DNA of 64,000 nt from Sporobacter sp963663605 (GTDB taxonomy: Bacteria > Bacillota > Clostridia > Oscillospirales > Oscillospiraceae): contig CAXXVF010000001.1 in the NCBI GenBank assembly GCA_963663605.2, forward strand, positions 434,001 to 498,000, given 5' to 3'. Positions 33,161-40,749 of the stretch are shown here, one piece after another. How positions within the stretch are numbered: position 1 is the first letter of the stretch; every line of letters begins with the position of its first letter. The notes beneath the pieces were generated by a model that did no database searches, was not told the origin of the DNA, and saw only the letters and a program-made list of their open reading frames with translations. The position numbers were made by a program, and so were the translations under genes.

Positions 33161-34063
33161 ATGGGACGAAACTGGAAAATAGAAAAAGAGCTTGAACGTT
33201 TTACGCAATTTTGGAGCGACAAACCACCCTCTTTTAAACGCCATACCAAAGAGCTGTGGGACATTCGCGCCGACAATTGGGAAAAAGAACTGAAAAACGA
33301 TGCTGTCCGGCAAAAAAGAAGCGCCCGGCGCATTGCGGCGACAGCAGATTTTCTTCGCGCGCAAAAGCTGCTGGGCGTCAATGACGACGTCATTGATATT
33401 GGCTGCGGTCCCGGACGCTTTGTTGCGGAATTCGCGAGGACGGCACATCATGTTACCGGGACGGATCTCTCGCCCAGAATGCTCGAACATGCCGCTGCAT
33501 TTTCCTCCGCACAGGGAATCGGCAACGTTTCTTTTACCGCCTGTAATTTTAAGCAGGCGGATATAGACGAAATTGGCTGGCGCAGCCGGTTTGATCTTGT
33601 TTTTACTTCGCTTACACCGGCAGTCAGCCATAAAGAAGATATTGAAAAAGCTATGGCAATGAGCCGCGGCTGGTGTTTTAACAGCAGTTTCATCAATGTG
33701 CGCAGCGGTTTGATGACGGATATATCGAGGAAAGTCATCGGCAAAGAAACGCCCGCCTGTTGGGACGGTCGTACATTTTATGCATTGTTCAATATTTTGT
33801 GGCTGCAGGGCTTTTGTCCATATGTAACATATTATACCGAGAAAAACGATGACAGCATTGATGCCAACAAACCGCGTGCCCGCCAGTTGGCGGACAATCT
33901 TGGCGTCGGCTCAGGCGACGCCGCCGCGGTCGACAAGATATATCGCTATCTTATGGAAAACGCCGATGCCGACGGAAAGCTGACATATCCGTATGAAAGC
34001 ACCTATGTGTGGATCCTGTGGGATGTGCGCACACAGCTGCGGCGGGACAGTTACGAACTGTGA
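33161..34063 (+). CDS. Class I SAM-dependent methyltransferase
   Basis: 300-aa protein with a Rossmann methyltransferase core at about residues 70-180: motif I VIDIGCGPGRFVAEF, motif II TGTDLSPRMLEHA, motif IV FDLVFTSLTPAV. An N-terminal helical extension rich in Lys, Glu and Trp precedes it. The substrate is unknown. The ribosome binding site is weak (AAAAGTGAA). The only promoter seen upstream is the one driving the structured RNA, so expression probably depends on read-through of that terminator. Confidence 0.85.
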   Translation: MGRNWKIEKELERFTQFWSDKPPSFKRHTKELWDIRADNWEKELKNDAVRQKRSARRIAATADFLRAQKLLGVNDDVIDIGCGPGRFVAEFARTAHHVTGTDLSPRMLEHAAAFSSAQGIGNVSFTACNFKQADIDEIGWRSRFDLVFTSLTPAVSHKEDIEKAMAMSRGWCFNSSFINVRSGLMTDISRKVIGKETPACWDGRTFYALFNILWLQGFCPYVTYYTEKNDDSIDANKPRARQLADNLGVGSGDAAAVDKIYRYLMENADADGKLTYPYESTYVWILWDVRTQLRRDSYEL

Positions 34064-34203
34064 TTATTATGCAAAATGCAGGTTGAATAAATTGCAAATT
34101 ATGTTATATTATAGGATTGAAAGACGCCGGTGATGATTTCCTGCATTAGGGTTTGGCTGTGCGCGCCCGCATTTTGCCGGGTGCGTGCGGGATATGAAAA
34201 ACA

Positions 34204-34231
34204 TTGACATTCACCGGATATAATGTATAAT
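34204..34231 (+). promoter_or_regulatory. Promoter for rpsF-ssb-rpsR
   Basis: -35 TTGACA (34204-34209), 16-bp spacer, -10 TATAAT (34226-34231). Confidence 0.8.
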
Positions 34232-34261
34232 ATCTTAGTCTGCATAATGCGGGCAAATCCT

Positions 34262-34293
34262 TGCTCCTGGCTATGACCGGGGGCCACAGTCCA
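34262..34293 (+). promoter_or_regulatory. Candidate S6:S18 autoregulatory leader element
   Basis: A hairpin-like stretch GGCTATGACCGGGGGCCACA followed by GTCC lies directly before the rpsF ribosome binding site. Its ACCGG core resembles the 16S rRNA site bound by S6:S18 (ACCGGUGG). Known S6:S18 leaders sit in the same place. Assignment is by resemblance only. Confidence 0.4.
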
Positions 34294-34309
34294 AAAGGAG
34301 GTGCAAATG

Positions 34310-34606
34310 ATGGCAAAAACATTGGAGAACTACGAGCTCATGTACATCATTGACCTTGACAAGGGAGAAGAGGAGATTTCCGCGCTTGTGGAGAAATTCA
34401 AAGCCCTGATCGAGGCAAACGGTACGCTCAATGAGCAAGAAGAGATCGGAAAACGCAAATTGGCATATCTGATCAACGACAAACCTGAAGGTTACTACGT
34501 CCTGGTCAAATTCCAGTCGGCGCCGGAGTTCCCGGCGGAGCTTGACCGCGTACTGAAGATAACGGACGGTATCATGCGTTCGCTGATCACCGTTATCGAA
34601 CAATAG
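34310..34606 (+). CDS. rpsF: 30S ribosomal protein S6
   Basis: 98-aa S6 that pairs with S18 on the 30S platform. Landmarks: ENYELMYIIDLD near the N-terminus, GKRKLAYLINDKPEGYYVLVKF and the C-terminal VLKITDGIMRSLI. ATG 34310 (8 nt after AAGGAGG) is preferred over ATG 34307 (5 nt), the difference being one residue. First gene of rpsF-ssb-rpsR. Confidence 0.96.
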   Translation: MAKTLENYELMYIIDLDKGEEEISALVEKFKALIEANGTLNEQEEIGKRKLAYLINDKPEGYYVLVKFQSAPEFPAELDRVLKITDGIMRSLITVIEQ

Positions 34607-34616
34607 GAGGATTGTC

Positions 34617-35063
34617 ATGAATCAAATCGTTCTGATGGGAAGATTGACCCGGGACCCCGAGCTCCGGCATACGCAGACAGGCACGCCCGTCACATCGTTT
34701 TCGCTGGCGGTCGACAGGGGCTATACCCCCAAAGACGGCGGCGAGCGGCAGACCGATTTTATTGATATCGTGGCATGGCGGAATACGGCGGAGTTCGTCT
34801 CCAAGTATTTCACAAAAGGACAGATGGCCGCCGTAACAGGCAGACTGCAGATCCGTGACTGGACGGACAGGGACGGCAACAAACGCCGCTCGGCTGAAGT
34901 TGTGGCGGATAACGTTTACTTTACAGAAAGCAAAAGAAGCAGGGAAGCCGGCGCGTCGTACAGTCCGGCCGGGAGAAACGATTCGGCAGGAGATTATCAG
35001 ACGCCTGTCACCGGTTCCGATTTTGCCGAGCTTGAAGAAGACGACGGCGATTTGCCGTTTTAA
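34617..35063 (+). CDS. ssb: Single-stranded DNA-binding protein
   Basis: OB-fold SSB (about residues 1-105: MNQIVLMGRLTRDPELRHT, VTGRLQIRDW) with a disordered linker and the acidic tip EEDDGDLPF that recruits repair and replication proteins. 148 aa, usual size. GGAGG lies 6 nt before the ATG. Between the two S6/S18 genes, as normal. Confidence 0.97.
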   Translation: MNQIVLMGRLTRDPELRHTQTGTPVTSFSLAVDRGYTPKDGGERQTDFIDIVAWRNTAEFVSKYFTKGQMAAVTGRLQIRDWTDRDGNKRRSAEVVADNVYFTESKRSREAGASYSPAGRNDSAGDYQTPVTGSDFAELEEDDGDLPF

Positions 35064-35103
35064 AACCTGTAGCATGTTGAAATATTAAGAGGAGGTAACA
35101 GCC

Positions 35104-35337
35104 TTGGCTAATGATAGAGGTCGCGGACGCAAACGCAGGAAAGTCTGTCAATTCTGCGTCGATAAATGCCAGACCATTGATTATAAGGATACAGCGCGCC
35201 TGCGCCGTTTTATGTCCGACCGCAGCAAGATCCTGCCCCGCAGGACGACAGGCACCTGTGCGCGCCACCAGCGTCAGCTGATGGTCGCTATTAAGCGCGC
35301 GCGTCAAGTTGCGCTTTTGCCGTACGTGACGGACTAA
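35104..35337 (+). CDS. rpsR: 30S ribosomal protein S18
   Basis: 77-aa basic protein; partner of S6. It has KVCQFCVDKCQTIDYKDTA, whose three cysteines mark a zinc-binding form of S18, and the conserved ILPRRTTGTCARHQRQL. The start is TTG 35104, preceded by GAGGAGGT. A terminator follows. Confidence 0.96.
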   Translation: MANDRGRGRKRRKVCQFCVDKCQTIDYKDTARLRRFMSDRSKILPRRTTGTCARHQRQLMVAIKRARQVALLPYVTD

Positions 35338-35378
35338 ACACCGGCTTGTTGAGCAAGTGGGGAACAAATGCTTCAAGT

Positions 35379-35411
35379 AAACGGCGGGCCTTTCGGGGTC
35401 CGCTGTTTTTT
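35379..35411 (+). terminator. Terminator after rpsR
   Basis: Stem AAC-GCGG-CC / GG-CCGC-GTT with loop TTTC, followed by TTTTTT. Confidence 0.75.
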
Positions 35412-35434
35412 AAAAAAAACGGAACAAACGGCAG

Positions 35435-35464
35435 TTGACGTGCGTCAAATACTGGATATATATT
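35435..35464 (+). promoter_or_regulatory. Promoter for the small lipoprotein gene
   Basis: -35 TTGACG (35435-35440), 18-bp spacer, -10 TATATT (35459-35464). Confidence 0.55.
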
Positions 35465-35483
35465 TGATATTAGGAGGCACACG

Positions 35484-35795
35484 ATGAAAAAACCGTTGGC
35501 GCTTATACTTTGCCTGATCCTCTGTTTGGCGGCGGCTTCCGCCTGCGCCGATAAAAGCGAAGCGCAAAACATAACATTTACGGCTGTTGTCGAGGGGGTC
35601 GGCGAAAACTCGGTTTTGGTCACGACGACGGATGACGTGGGTTTTGATAAGGCCAGCGTCAGATTTGAAGAAGGACTCCAGGCCGGCTTTGAGCTAACGT
35701 CCGGACAGACGGTGAAGCTGACGATCAAACCCGAAATAGCGGAATCGTATCCCGTGCAGATTGAAGCCGTCGCCATTGAGCTTGTAGCAGGCTGA
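35484..35795 (+). CDS. Small secreted lipoprotein-like protein (DUF3221-type)
   Basis: 103 aa. The N-terminus is a signal peptide (KKPLALILCLILCLAAASAC) with a cysteine at residue 22 that may be lipidated, though the lipobox ASAC is not ideal. The rest reads like a small beta-barrel (FTAVVEGVGENSVLVTT, GFELTSGQTVKLTI), similar in style to DUF3221/YobA proteins. Function unknown. AGGAGG precedes the ATG. Confidence 0.6.
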   Translation: MKKPLALILCLILCLAAASACADKSEAQNITFTAVVEGVGENSVLVTTTDDVGFDKASVRFEEGLQAGFELTSGQTVKLTIKPEIAESYPVQIEAVAIELVAG

Positions 35796-35878
35796 TTACG
35801 TGCTGTGATTCGGGAGTATATAGGCGTATCTTATGTATTAAATTCAGATTCAATATACTAACTGAAAGCATATACGTT

Positions 35879-35908
35879 AAAACGCCTGCCGGCCGGCAGG
35901 CGTTTTTG
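35879..35908. terminator. Terminator between convergent genes
   Basis: Self-complementary AAACGCCTGCCGG / CCGGCAGGCGTTT followed by T-rich sequence on the + strand. Serves the lipoprotein gene and perhaps the - strand split gene. Confidence 0.75.
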
Positions 35909-35941
35909 TTTTTATGTACGGGCTGGACGTGTGTAAACCGG

Positions 35942-36323
35942 TTACGGCGCAGGCTCTCTCCGCGCTTCACGATAGCCCTCTGGGTTCTCCAGAGAGTCGG
36001 GCGGGAAGAACTCGTCGACAGGGAAATGGATTTTCTCAAAGAGCGTGCAGGGATCTTCTTCACCCGAACCGACGCACTCTTTGTCGGGCATGCAGTAGTC
36101 ATAGGACGGGATGAGCAGCTGCGTATCGCGTTCGAGACGAATGATGGAGAACTGGCCGAGGGTGACAAGGACGCGGCGCCTTGCGTGTTCAAAAAGCAGC
36201 TCGTTTGAAAAGCTTTCGGCAACGAAAGACGGCAGTTCCAAAACCTCCGGTTCTTCATCTCCGGGACGATCGCAGACATCTACCAGCTTCATACTCAAAA
36301 CGACCGGATCGACGGCCTCCACA
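35942..36323 (-). pseudogene. Split gene, 3' half (C-terminal part of conserved protein)
   Basis: C-terminal half of a conserved clostridial protein of unknown function. It starts at the left junction of the intervening element and encodes VEAVDPVVLSMKLVDVC, then VTLGQFSIIRLERDTQLLIP and YDYCMPDKEC, ending after FPVDEFFPPDSLENP. The frame is open and continues into the element to a TTG at 36334, but no ribosome binding site supports independent translation. The 5' half is at 38961-39418 on the same strand. Removing the bases between the two TGTGGA copies joins them in frame (458 + 376 nt = 278 codons with stop). No decay mutations are visible, suggesting that the gene is still under selection, though this is inference. 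Confidence 0.85.
36318..36323 (-). repeat. Attachment-site core, left copy (TGTGGA)
   Basis: Direct repeat TGTGGA on the - strand at the junction of split-gene 3' half and element. Context GATGTGGAGGCC. The other copy is at 38961-38966. On the element side both flanks carry an ATTTG-GC-like half-site, consistent with imperfect symmetry of a serine-recombinase attP. Confidence 0.75.
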
Positions 36324-36339
36324 TCGGATAGCAAATAGG

Positions 36340-37839
36340 TTATAGTTGCGTGAAAAAAATAACGGTTTCTCCGTTTTTATCGACTTCGATATGCTCTATG
36401 AGCATTCTCATTTCATCATTTGATATGTTAATCAGCTTTAAAACATCAGAAGCGGTTTGATTTATATGTTCTTCGTATCGGCAGCGGCCGTCCGGCGCGA
36501 GGTCATTCGTTAGCGTTTTTATAGCATTCATCCGGTCTTTCAGATCGGTCGTTTTCTGTTTCAGCTCTTCAATGCCGAGCATATCTTCAAGATATAGATT
36601 CTGATATTTTGCAAGCGTTCTCTCTATCCGTCTGAGATCGGCTTTTTGTTTTGAGACGTCGGCGGCCGTGTTTTGTCCCCCAGATGCGCGCCGGCACTTT
36701 TTACCGGCGAGGTCTTTGATTTCACTGATATTGGCGTTTTCGGCCAGGATCGTCCGTATGCCTTCGAACAGGTCCGCTTCATCCAGCGTTGTGGCATTGG
36801 CGCACGATGCCGCGGTTTTCTGGTCGCGCGTTTTGCATTTCCAGTAAACGCGCAGGGCGTTTTTATTTTTATATTCTTTCCTGATAAAGGCGCAGCCGCA
36901 CACTTTACAGCGGATTAAATTGCTGAAAATATGCGCGTTGCTGTAGCGTTGTTCAGGTTTTCCATTAGTTTTGCCTTTTCGATTACTATGCTGCGCGAGC
37001 AGATTTTGAGCCAGGTCGAATGTTTCCTCGGAAACGATCGCCCATTCGGGACGATTGTGTAGGAAGTGTTCTTCCGGCGGCCTGCGGATCATTTTTTTTT
37101 CTATAAAGTCCTTAGTCTCCCATTTATTGTTTTCATACCGGCCGCAGTAAATCGAATTGGACAAAATCCTTCTGACCGTCGACGGGTACCATATATTCCC
37201 GAATCTTGTCCGGATGTGTTTTTCGGCTAATATGGCGCATATCTTCCGAATGCCGTATTTATCGACCGTGTACAGTTTGAAAACCAGCCGTATGATGTCC
37301 GCTTCGGTTTCGTTTACGGATAAATGAAAGTTGTCTATCCGGTTGTAGCCAAGTATCCGGTTCGGGACACGGCCCTTCTGCGCGTTGATCTGTTTGCCGA
37401 ATTTGACCCTTTTCGACAGACTTGCGCTTTCTTCCTGCGCTACCAGGGCCATAATCCCAAGGATCAGCTCGCCGTCTTCGGTGCTGAGGTTGCTTGTCAC
37501 GAATTTGCAGGATATCCCGATGGCTTTCAGCTCCCGAACGCTCGTCAAAAAATCGATCGCGTTTCTGGCAAGCCTTGATATATCCTTTATTACTACCCGG
37601 TCAAACAGGTTTTCATGCGCGTCCACTAAAAGCGCGCGCAGTTCTTTTCTGTTTTTAAGGGTTGTTCCGGACAGCCCCTCGTCCGCGTAGATTTTTACGA
37701 GCCGGCAGTTGTTTTCGGCGGCGTATTTTTCAAAGAATGTTTTCTGGTTTTCCAGACTGTTCAGCTGATCGTTTTTATCCGTCGAGACACGGCAGTATGC
37801 GGCGATCCGGACCATATGCGGCATCTTTTTGTCCGTCAC
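36340..37839 (-). CDS. Large serine recombinase (SpoIVCA-like)
   Basis: Site-specific recombinase of 499 aa. The catalytic resolvase domain (1-140) carries the active serine S19 in AYCRVSTDKNDQ, then SRLARNAIDFL. A recombinase domain follows (about 155-260, KGRVPNRILGYNR), then a zinc-ribbon domain (RCKVCGCAFIRKEY with WKCKTR and SCAN) and a long coiled-coil region (about 385-470) that controls directionality in this class. The GTG start overlaps the TGA of an upstream 36-codon ORF. The stop is 17 bp from the attachment core, so this enzyme most likely integrates and excises the element. It has no intact copy of phage genes nearby. Confidence 0.95.
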   Translation of the reverse strand: MTDKKMPHMVRIAAYCRVSTDKNDQLNSLENQKTFFEKYAAENNCRLVKIYADEGLSGTTLKNRKELRALLVDAHENLFDRVVIKDISRLARNAIDFLTSVRELKAIGISCKFVTSNLSTEDGELILGIMALVAQEESASLSKRVKFGKQINAQKGRVPNRILGYNRIDNFHLSVNETEADIIRLVFKLYTVDKYGIRKICAILAEKHIRTRFGNIWYPSTVRRILSNSIYCGRYENNKWETKDFIEKKMIRRPPEEHFLHNRPEWAIVSEETFDLAQNLLAQHSNRKGKTNGKPEQRYSNAHIFSNLIRCKVCGCAFIRKEYKNKNALRVYWKCKTRDQKTAASCANATTLDEADLFEGIRTILAENANISEIKDLAGKKCRRASGGQNTAADVSKQKADLRRIERTLAKYQNLYLEDMLGIEELKQKTTDLKDRMNAIKTLTNDLAPDGRCRYEEHINQTASDVLKLINISNDEMRMLIEHIEVDKNGETVIFFTQL

Positions 37840-37946
37840 TGCTTCACTGAAGCCAATACGCGTTTTGTGACAATATCGGACAAAGTCGTTTGCAGATACT
37901 TGTGACTTGGAATTTCATACCGTATAAGCGCGTTCTTTTTTTTCAT
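37836..37946 (-). CDS. 36-aa basic protein coupled to the recombinase
   Basis: Short ORF MKKKNALIRYEIPSHKYLQT... ending in ASVKQ, preceded by AAGGGTG at 6 nt. Its TGA overlaps the recombinase GTG (GTGA), a sign of translational coupling. Size, charge and position fit a recombination directionality factor or a leader peptide. I recognise no family, and it is too short for firm calls. Confidence 0.55.
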   Translation of the reverse strand: MKKKNALIRYEIPSHKYLQTTLSDIVTKRVLASVKQ

Positions 37947-38229
37947 ACGATCACCCTTAACATTTATATTTCGGGTGAGCTTGTGAAATGACAAGGTCAT
38001 CCGACCAGCAATGACGGTGTCTGGGGTTAAGAGGTAATCGGCTGCAGCCTGCCGGCGGGTTCAGCACTTTAACGTAAAAAGGCGCGGCCTTTATTTATAG
38101 GTTTTGTACGAAAATGCGGTTTCACGGAGGATAAAACGCCGGCGGATGTTGTAAACCTTTGGATTGTATGATATCTTTTAAATTGGCTAAATGTTATGTA
38201 TTTGGCAAAAAAAGAAAGGGGATTATTCT

Positions 38230-38646
38230 ATGAATGCACCTGCAAAAGGCCTACTCAAAGTTGTCAGCATCCTATTCATTATCTTCGGCGTGATTGCGAC
38301 AATCGTATCTCTTCTTGCCGTGTTTGCTTCCGCCGCGCTTACAGCAGTGGCGGGTGCCGCCGGCGCCGCTATAGGCGGCATTCTGCTTCTGGCTACAATC
38401 CTGCTTCTGGCCGCGAGTGTCCTGGAGTTTATTCTCGGGATCATCGGCCTGAAGAAATGCGGAGATCCGGCCCAGGCTGGATTCTTCATCGTATCAGGCA
38501 TTATTCTCTGCATACTATCTCTGGCGTCGTTTATCATCAATATTGTCAGCAGCAGCTTCGATATTACCGGTCTCATCGGATTTGTACTTCCCGTTCTCTA
38601 CATCATCGGCGGATCGATGAACAAGAAAGCAGTCGTTGCCCAGTAA
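38230..38646 (+). CDS. Four-helix membrane protein carried by the element
   Basis: 138 aa, nearly all hydrophobic, with helices at about residues 10-33, 36-62, 65-82 and 85-125 (for example VVSILFIIFGVIATIVSLLA), small-residue-rich in the second (AGAAGAAIGG). Function unknown. ATG 38230 follows GAAAGGGG. It faces the recombinase convergently with respect to the right junction and ends before a strong terminator. Confidence 0.75.
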   Translation: MNAPAKGLLKVVSILFIIFGVIATIVSLLAVFASAALTAVAGAAGAAIGGILLLATILLLAASVLEFILGIIGLKKCGDPAQAGFFIVSGIILCILSLASFIINIVSSSFDITGLIGFVLPVLYIIGGSMNKKAVVAQ

Positions 38647-38662
38647 CCAAAGTCTCTTACAT

Positions 38663-38694
38663 AAATCCCGCCGGCTATGCCGGCGGGATTTTAA
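38663..38694 (+). terminator. Terminator after the element membrane protein
   Basis: Perfect 13-bp stem AAATCCCGCCGGC / GCCGGCGGGATTT, loop TAT. Confidence 0.85.
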
Positions 38695-38699
38695 ACTGT

Positions 38700-38885
38700 C
38701 GAAAAAGCTGCTTTCAGCAGCTTTTTCGACAAATAAGGGTTCTCGGCCAGCGGGCCTCGAAGAGAAACGCTTTTCGGAAGTGAATTCCTCAAAGCGTTGA
38801 AATCAAACAATTTTCTCCGCCGAGGCCAGGCAACTCGCCGTCGGCGTCGAAAATTTAAATCGCACGGCGATTGGACGTTAAGCTG
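38700..38885 (-). repeat. Interspersed repeat, copy 2
   Basis: Reverse-strand copy of the repeat at 29265-29450. It ends with its own hairpin (AAAAAGCTGCT-GAA-AGCAGCTTTTT) with the same GAA loop but a different stem. It lies inside the intervening element, about 75 bp from the right junction. Confidence 0.85.
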
Positions 38886-38960
38886 GCAGGCGGAATTGTA
38901 CACGTCACGGGCGCCGCGCCGGATAAAGGCGCGTCATTTTCCAATTTGTGCGCTTATGGT

Positions 38961-38966
38961 TCCACA
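38961..38966 (-). repeat. Attachment-site core, right copy (TGTGGA)
   Basis: Direct repeat TGTGGA on the - strand at the end of the 5' half of the split gene, context CCGTTGTGGAACCATAAG. Past it the reading frame meets a stop (TAA) within 5 nt. Confidence 0.75.
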
Positions 38967-39418
38967 ACGGCGACCGGAAGATTGGTCGTCTCAATGGTCC
39001 GCGAATCCAAATCGTGCAGGTTGACTTTCGAGGTGAACACCTTGGCGCGCCCCTCGCTTCCGAAAAGCATGACCCGCTTGTCGAATATGCACAGGCCCGA
39101 GATGTCGGCGGGCCTGTTGACCAGGGAAAAAGCCTCGCCCTTCACTTTGTAGAAATATCTGAGATCGACGGTATAATATCCTCTGTTAAAAGCGACTTCC
39201 TCGACATCTATCGTGACGTACAAAAGTTTGGCTGACTTTGCACGGACGCTGACGGCGTTTTCTATGTAGCACTGGGATTCCCGAGTCGGATACAACCGCA
39301 GGTCTTCGATGCAGTCTTTGTCCCGGCACGAGTCATATATCTTACGTGTATGCACGCAAACGGCCTCTCTGATGCAGGAGCTTTCCTGTACAGGGCCCGG
39401 AAAAACCCGATCTGGCAT
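38961..39418 (-). pseudogene. Split gene, 5' half (N-terminal part of conserved protein)
   Basis: N-terminal half of the same protein: MPDRVFPGPVQESSCIREAV, HTRKIYDSCRDKDCIEDLR, VAFNRGYYTVDLRYFYKVKG, ISGLCIFDKRVMLFGSEG, ending TTNLPVAVVE at the junction. The open frame continues to 38954 as a 154-aa truncated product. AAGGAGG lies 6 nt before the ATG. The family is cysteine-rich and, from recall, common in clostridial genomes as a hypothetical protein. A sigma-K-like promoter upstream suggests a late mother-cell (coat or cortex) role; this is inference. Confidence 0.85.
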
Positions 39419-39465
39419 TAGTTTTCCTCCTTGATAGAATGAAATGGGTGTGATTTACTTCAATA

Positions 39466-39492
39466 TAGTGTATGCGTGGGCCCAAATAGTGT
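39466..39492 (-). promoter_or_regulatory. Sigma-K-like promoter of the split gene
   Basis: On the - strand, AC (39491-39492), 16 bp, then CATACACTA (39466-39474), matching the sigma-K pattern AC-N16-CATA-N3-TA. The start codon is about 48 bp downstream. The AC box is short, so a chance match is possible. Confidence 0.5.
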
Positions 39493-39569
39493 GATATCAG
39501 ACGGACGGTTGCGAGTCCCCCGAGCTTGTGATAAAATACTGGCGTTGATTCATTTTTTCGATATATTAT

Positions 39570-39599
39570 ATGAGCAGTCTTTACTAAAGGACTGCTCAT
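39570..39599 (+). repeat. Hairpin upstream of ruvC
   Basis: ATGAGCAGTC-TTT / AAA-GGACTGCTCAT, with a one-base bulge and loop ACT. No T-tract follows; it ends about 20 nt before the ruvC ribosome binding site. Confidence 0.5.
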
Positions 39600-39630
39600 G
39601 ACATAAAAACAAAGGCCTGTGGAGGTTGAG

Positions 39631-40143
39631 ATGATCATTCTTGGCATAGATCCGGGGATTGCCACCGTTGGTTTCGGTGTTATCGAATCATCCGGAAGCA
39701 GCCAGGCGCTTATTCGCTGCGGCGTTATCCGCACGCCGGCGGGGGTGCGGCTTGCCAGCCGGCTGGATCAGATTTATCACGACGCCGGTACGCTTCTCGA
39801 TACGTTCAGGCCGGATGCCATGGCGATCGAGGAGCTGTTTTTCAACACGAACCTAAAAACGGGCATATCCGTTGCACATGGCCGGGGCGTGCTGATACTG
39901 GCCGGCGAGGAGCGCGGCGTCCCGATGTATGAATACACGCCGCTGCAGGTTAAGCAGACGGTGGCGGGATACGGCAGAGCGGAAAAAAAGCAGGTGATGG
40001 AGATGGTCCGCAGGCTCCTTAGGATGGACGCCGTTCCGAAGCCGGACGACGCCGCCGATGCGCTGGCCGTCGCCATATGCCACGCGCGGACAGCAAGCTC
40101 TCTTTTAAATATGGACGGAGGCAATATATGTTCTACTATTTAG
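39631..40143 (+). CDS. ruvC: Holliday junction resolvase RuvC
   Basis: Endonuclease that cleaves four-way junctions, 170 aa. Catalytic acids are visible in ILGIDPGIATVGFGV, AIEELFFNTN and DDAADALAVAICH. ATG 39631 follows GGAGG and gives the standard MIILGIDPG start; GTG 39619 is in frame but overlaps that site. It overlaps ruvA by 16 bp. Confidence 0.96.
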   Translation: MIILGIDPGIATVGFGVIESSGSSQALIRCGVIRTPAGVRLASRLDQIYHDAGTLLDTFRPDAMAIEELFFNTNLKTGISVAHGRGVLILAGEERGVPMYEYTPLQVKQTVAGYGRAEKKQVMEMVRRLLRMDAVPKPDDAADALAVAICHARTASSLLNMDGGNICSTI

Positions 40144-40730
40144 AAGGCGACGTCGCCATCATCGAACAGAATTTAGCGGTCATTGACATCGGCGGAGCGG
40201 GCTATGCCTGTCATACGACGATGAACACGCTGTCCCATCTCGAGATTGGGAAAAAGGCGCGCCTTTATACATATTGCAACGTGCGGGAGGACGCTTTCGA
40301 CATATACGGTTTTTGTGAACTCGGCGAAAAGCGCTTTTTCGAGCAGCTTCTAACCGTGTCGGGCATCGGGCCGAAGGCGGCCCTCTCAATACTGTCGTCG
40401 GGCACGCCCGAGTTGCTGGCACTGGCGATCGTCAGCGGTGACGAAAAGGCTTTGACGCGCGCGCCGGGCATCGGAAAGAAGATCGCCCAGCGTGTCATAC
40501 TGGAACTCAAAGATAAAATAGCCAAAGACGCGGCGGCACCGGCAGGCGCCGGCCCCGTATCCGCGATAACTGCCGTGAACACGGCGGGGTCAAAGGTATC
40601 GGACGCTTCTTCGGCGCTCGCCGTTTTGGGATACAGCCAGAGCGAGATAGCAGCAGCCCTTCGCGGCGTGGATACCGAGTCGCTGAGCGTTGAGGAGATC
40701 ATCCGCGACGTTTTGAAAAACAGTCTCTGA
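40128..40730 (+). CDS. ruvA: Holliday junction DNA helicase subunit RuvA
   Basis: Binds four-way junctions and loads RuvB; 200 aa. Domain I begins MFYYLEGDVA. The two helix-hairpin-helix motifs are in LLTVSGIGPKAALSIL and LTRAPGIGKKIAQRVILELK. Domain III ends with SLSVEEIIRDVLKN. ATG 40128 follows GGAGG inside the end of ruvC. Confidence 0.96.
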   Translation: MFYYLEGDVAIIEQNLAVIDIGGAGYACHTTMNTLSHLEIGKKARLYTYCNVREDAFDIYGFCELGEKRFFEQLLTVSGIGPKAALSILSSGTPELLALAIVSGDEKALTRAPGIGKKIAQRVILELKDKIAKDAAAPAGAGPVSAITAVNTAGSKVSDASSALAVLGYSQSEIAAALRGVDTESLSVEEIIRDVLKNSL

Positions 40731-40749
40731 CAGTAATGGAGCATGAGAT

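Larger units (their letters stand above)
36318..38966 (-). mobile_element. Miniature skin-like intervening element
   Basis: 2,643 bp (counting one core copy) inserted in a conserved gene. It contains a large serine recombinase ending 17 bp from the left core, a coupled 36-codon ORF, a convergent four-helix membrane protein, and copy 2 of the interspersed repeat near the right core. There are no phage structural genes. Orientation and placement of the recombinase next to a junction match the B. subtilis skin element and spoIVCA. Precise excision restores the host gene. Whether excision is programmed in sporulation is inference. Confidence 0.8.
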
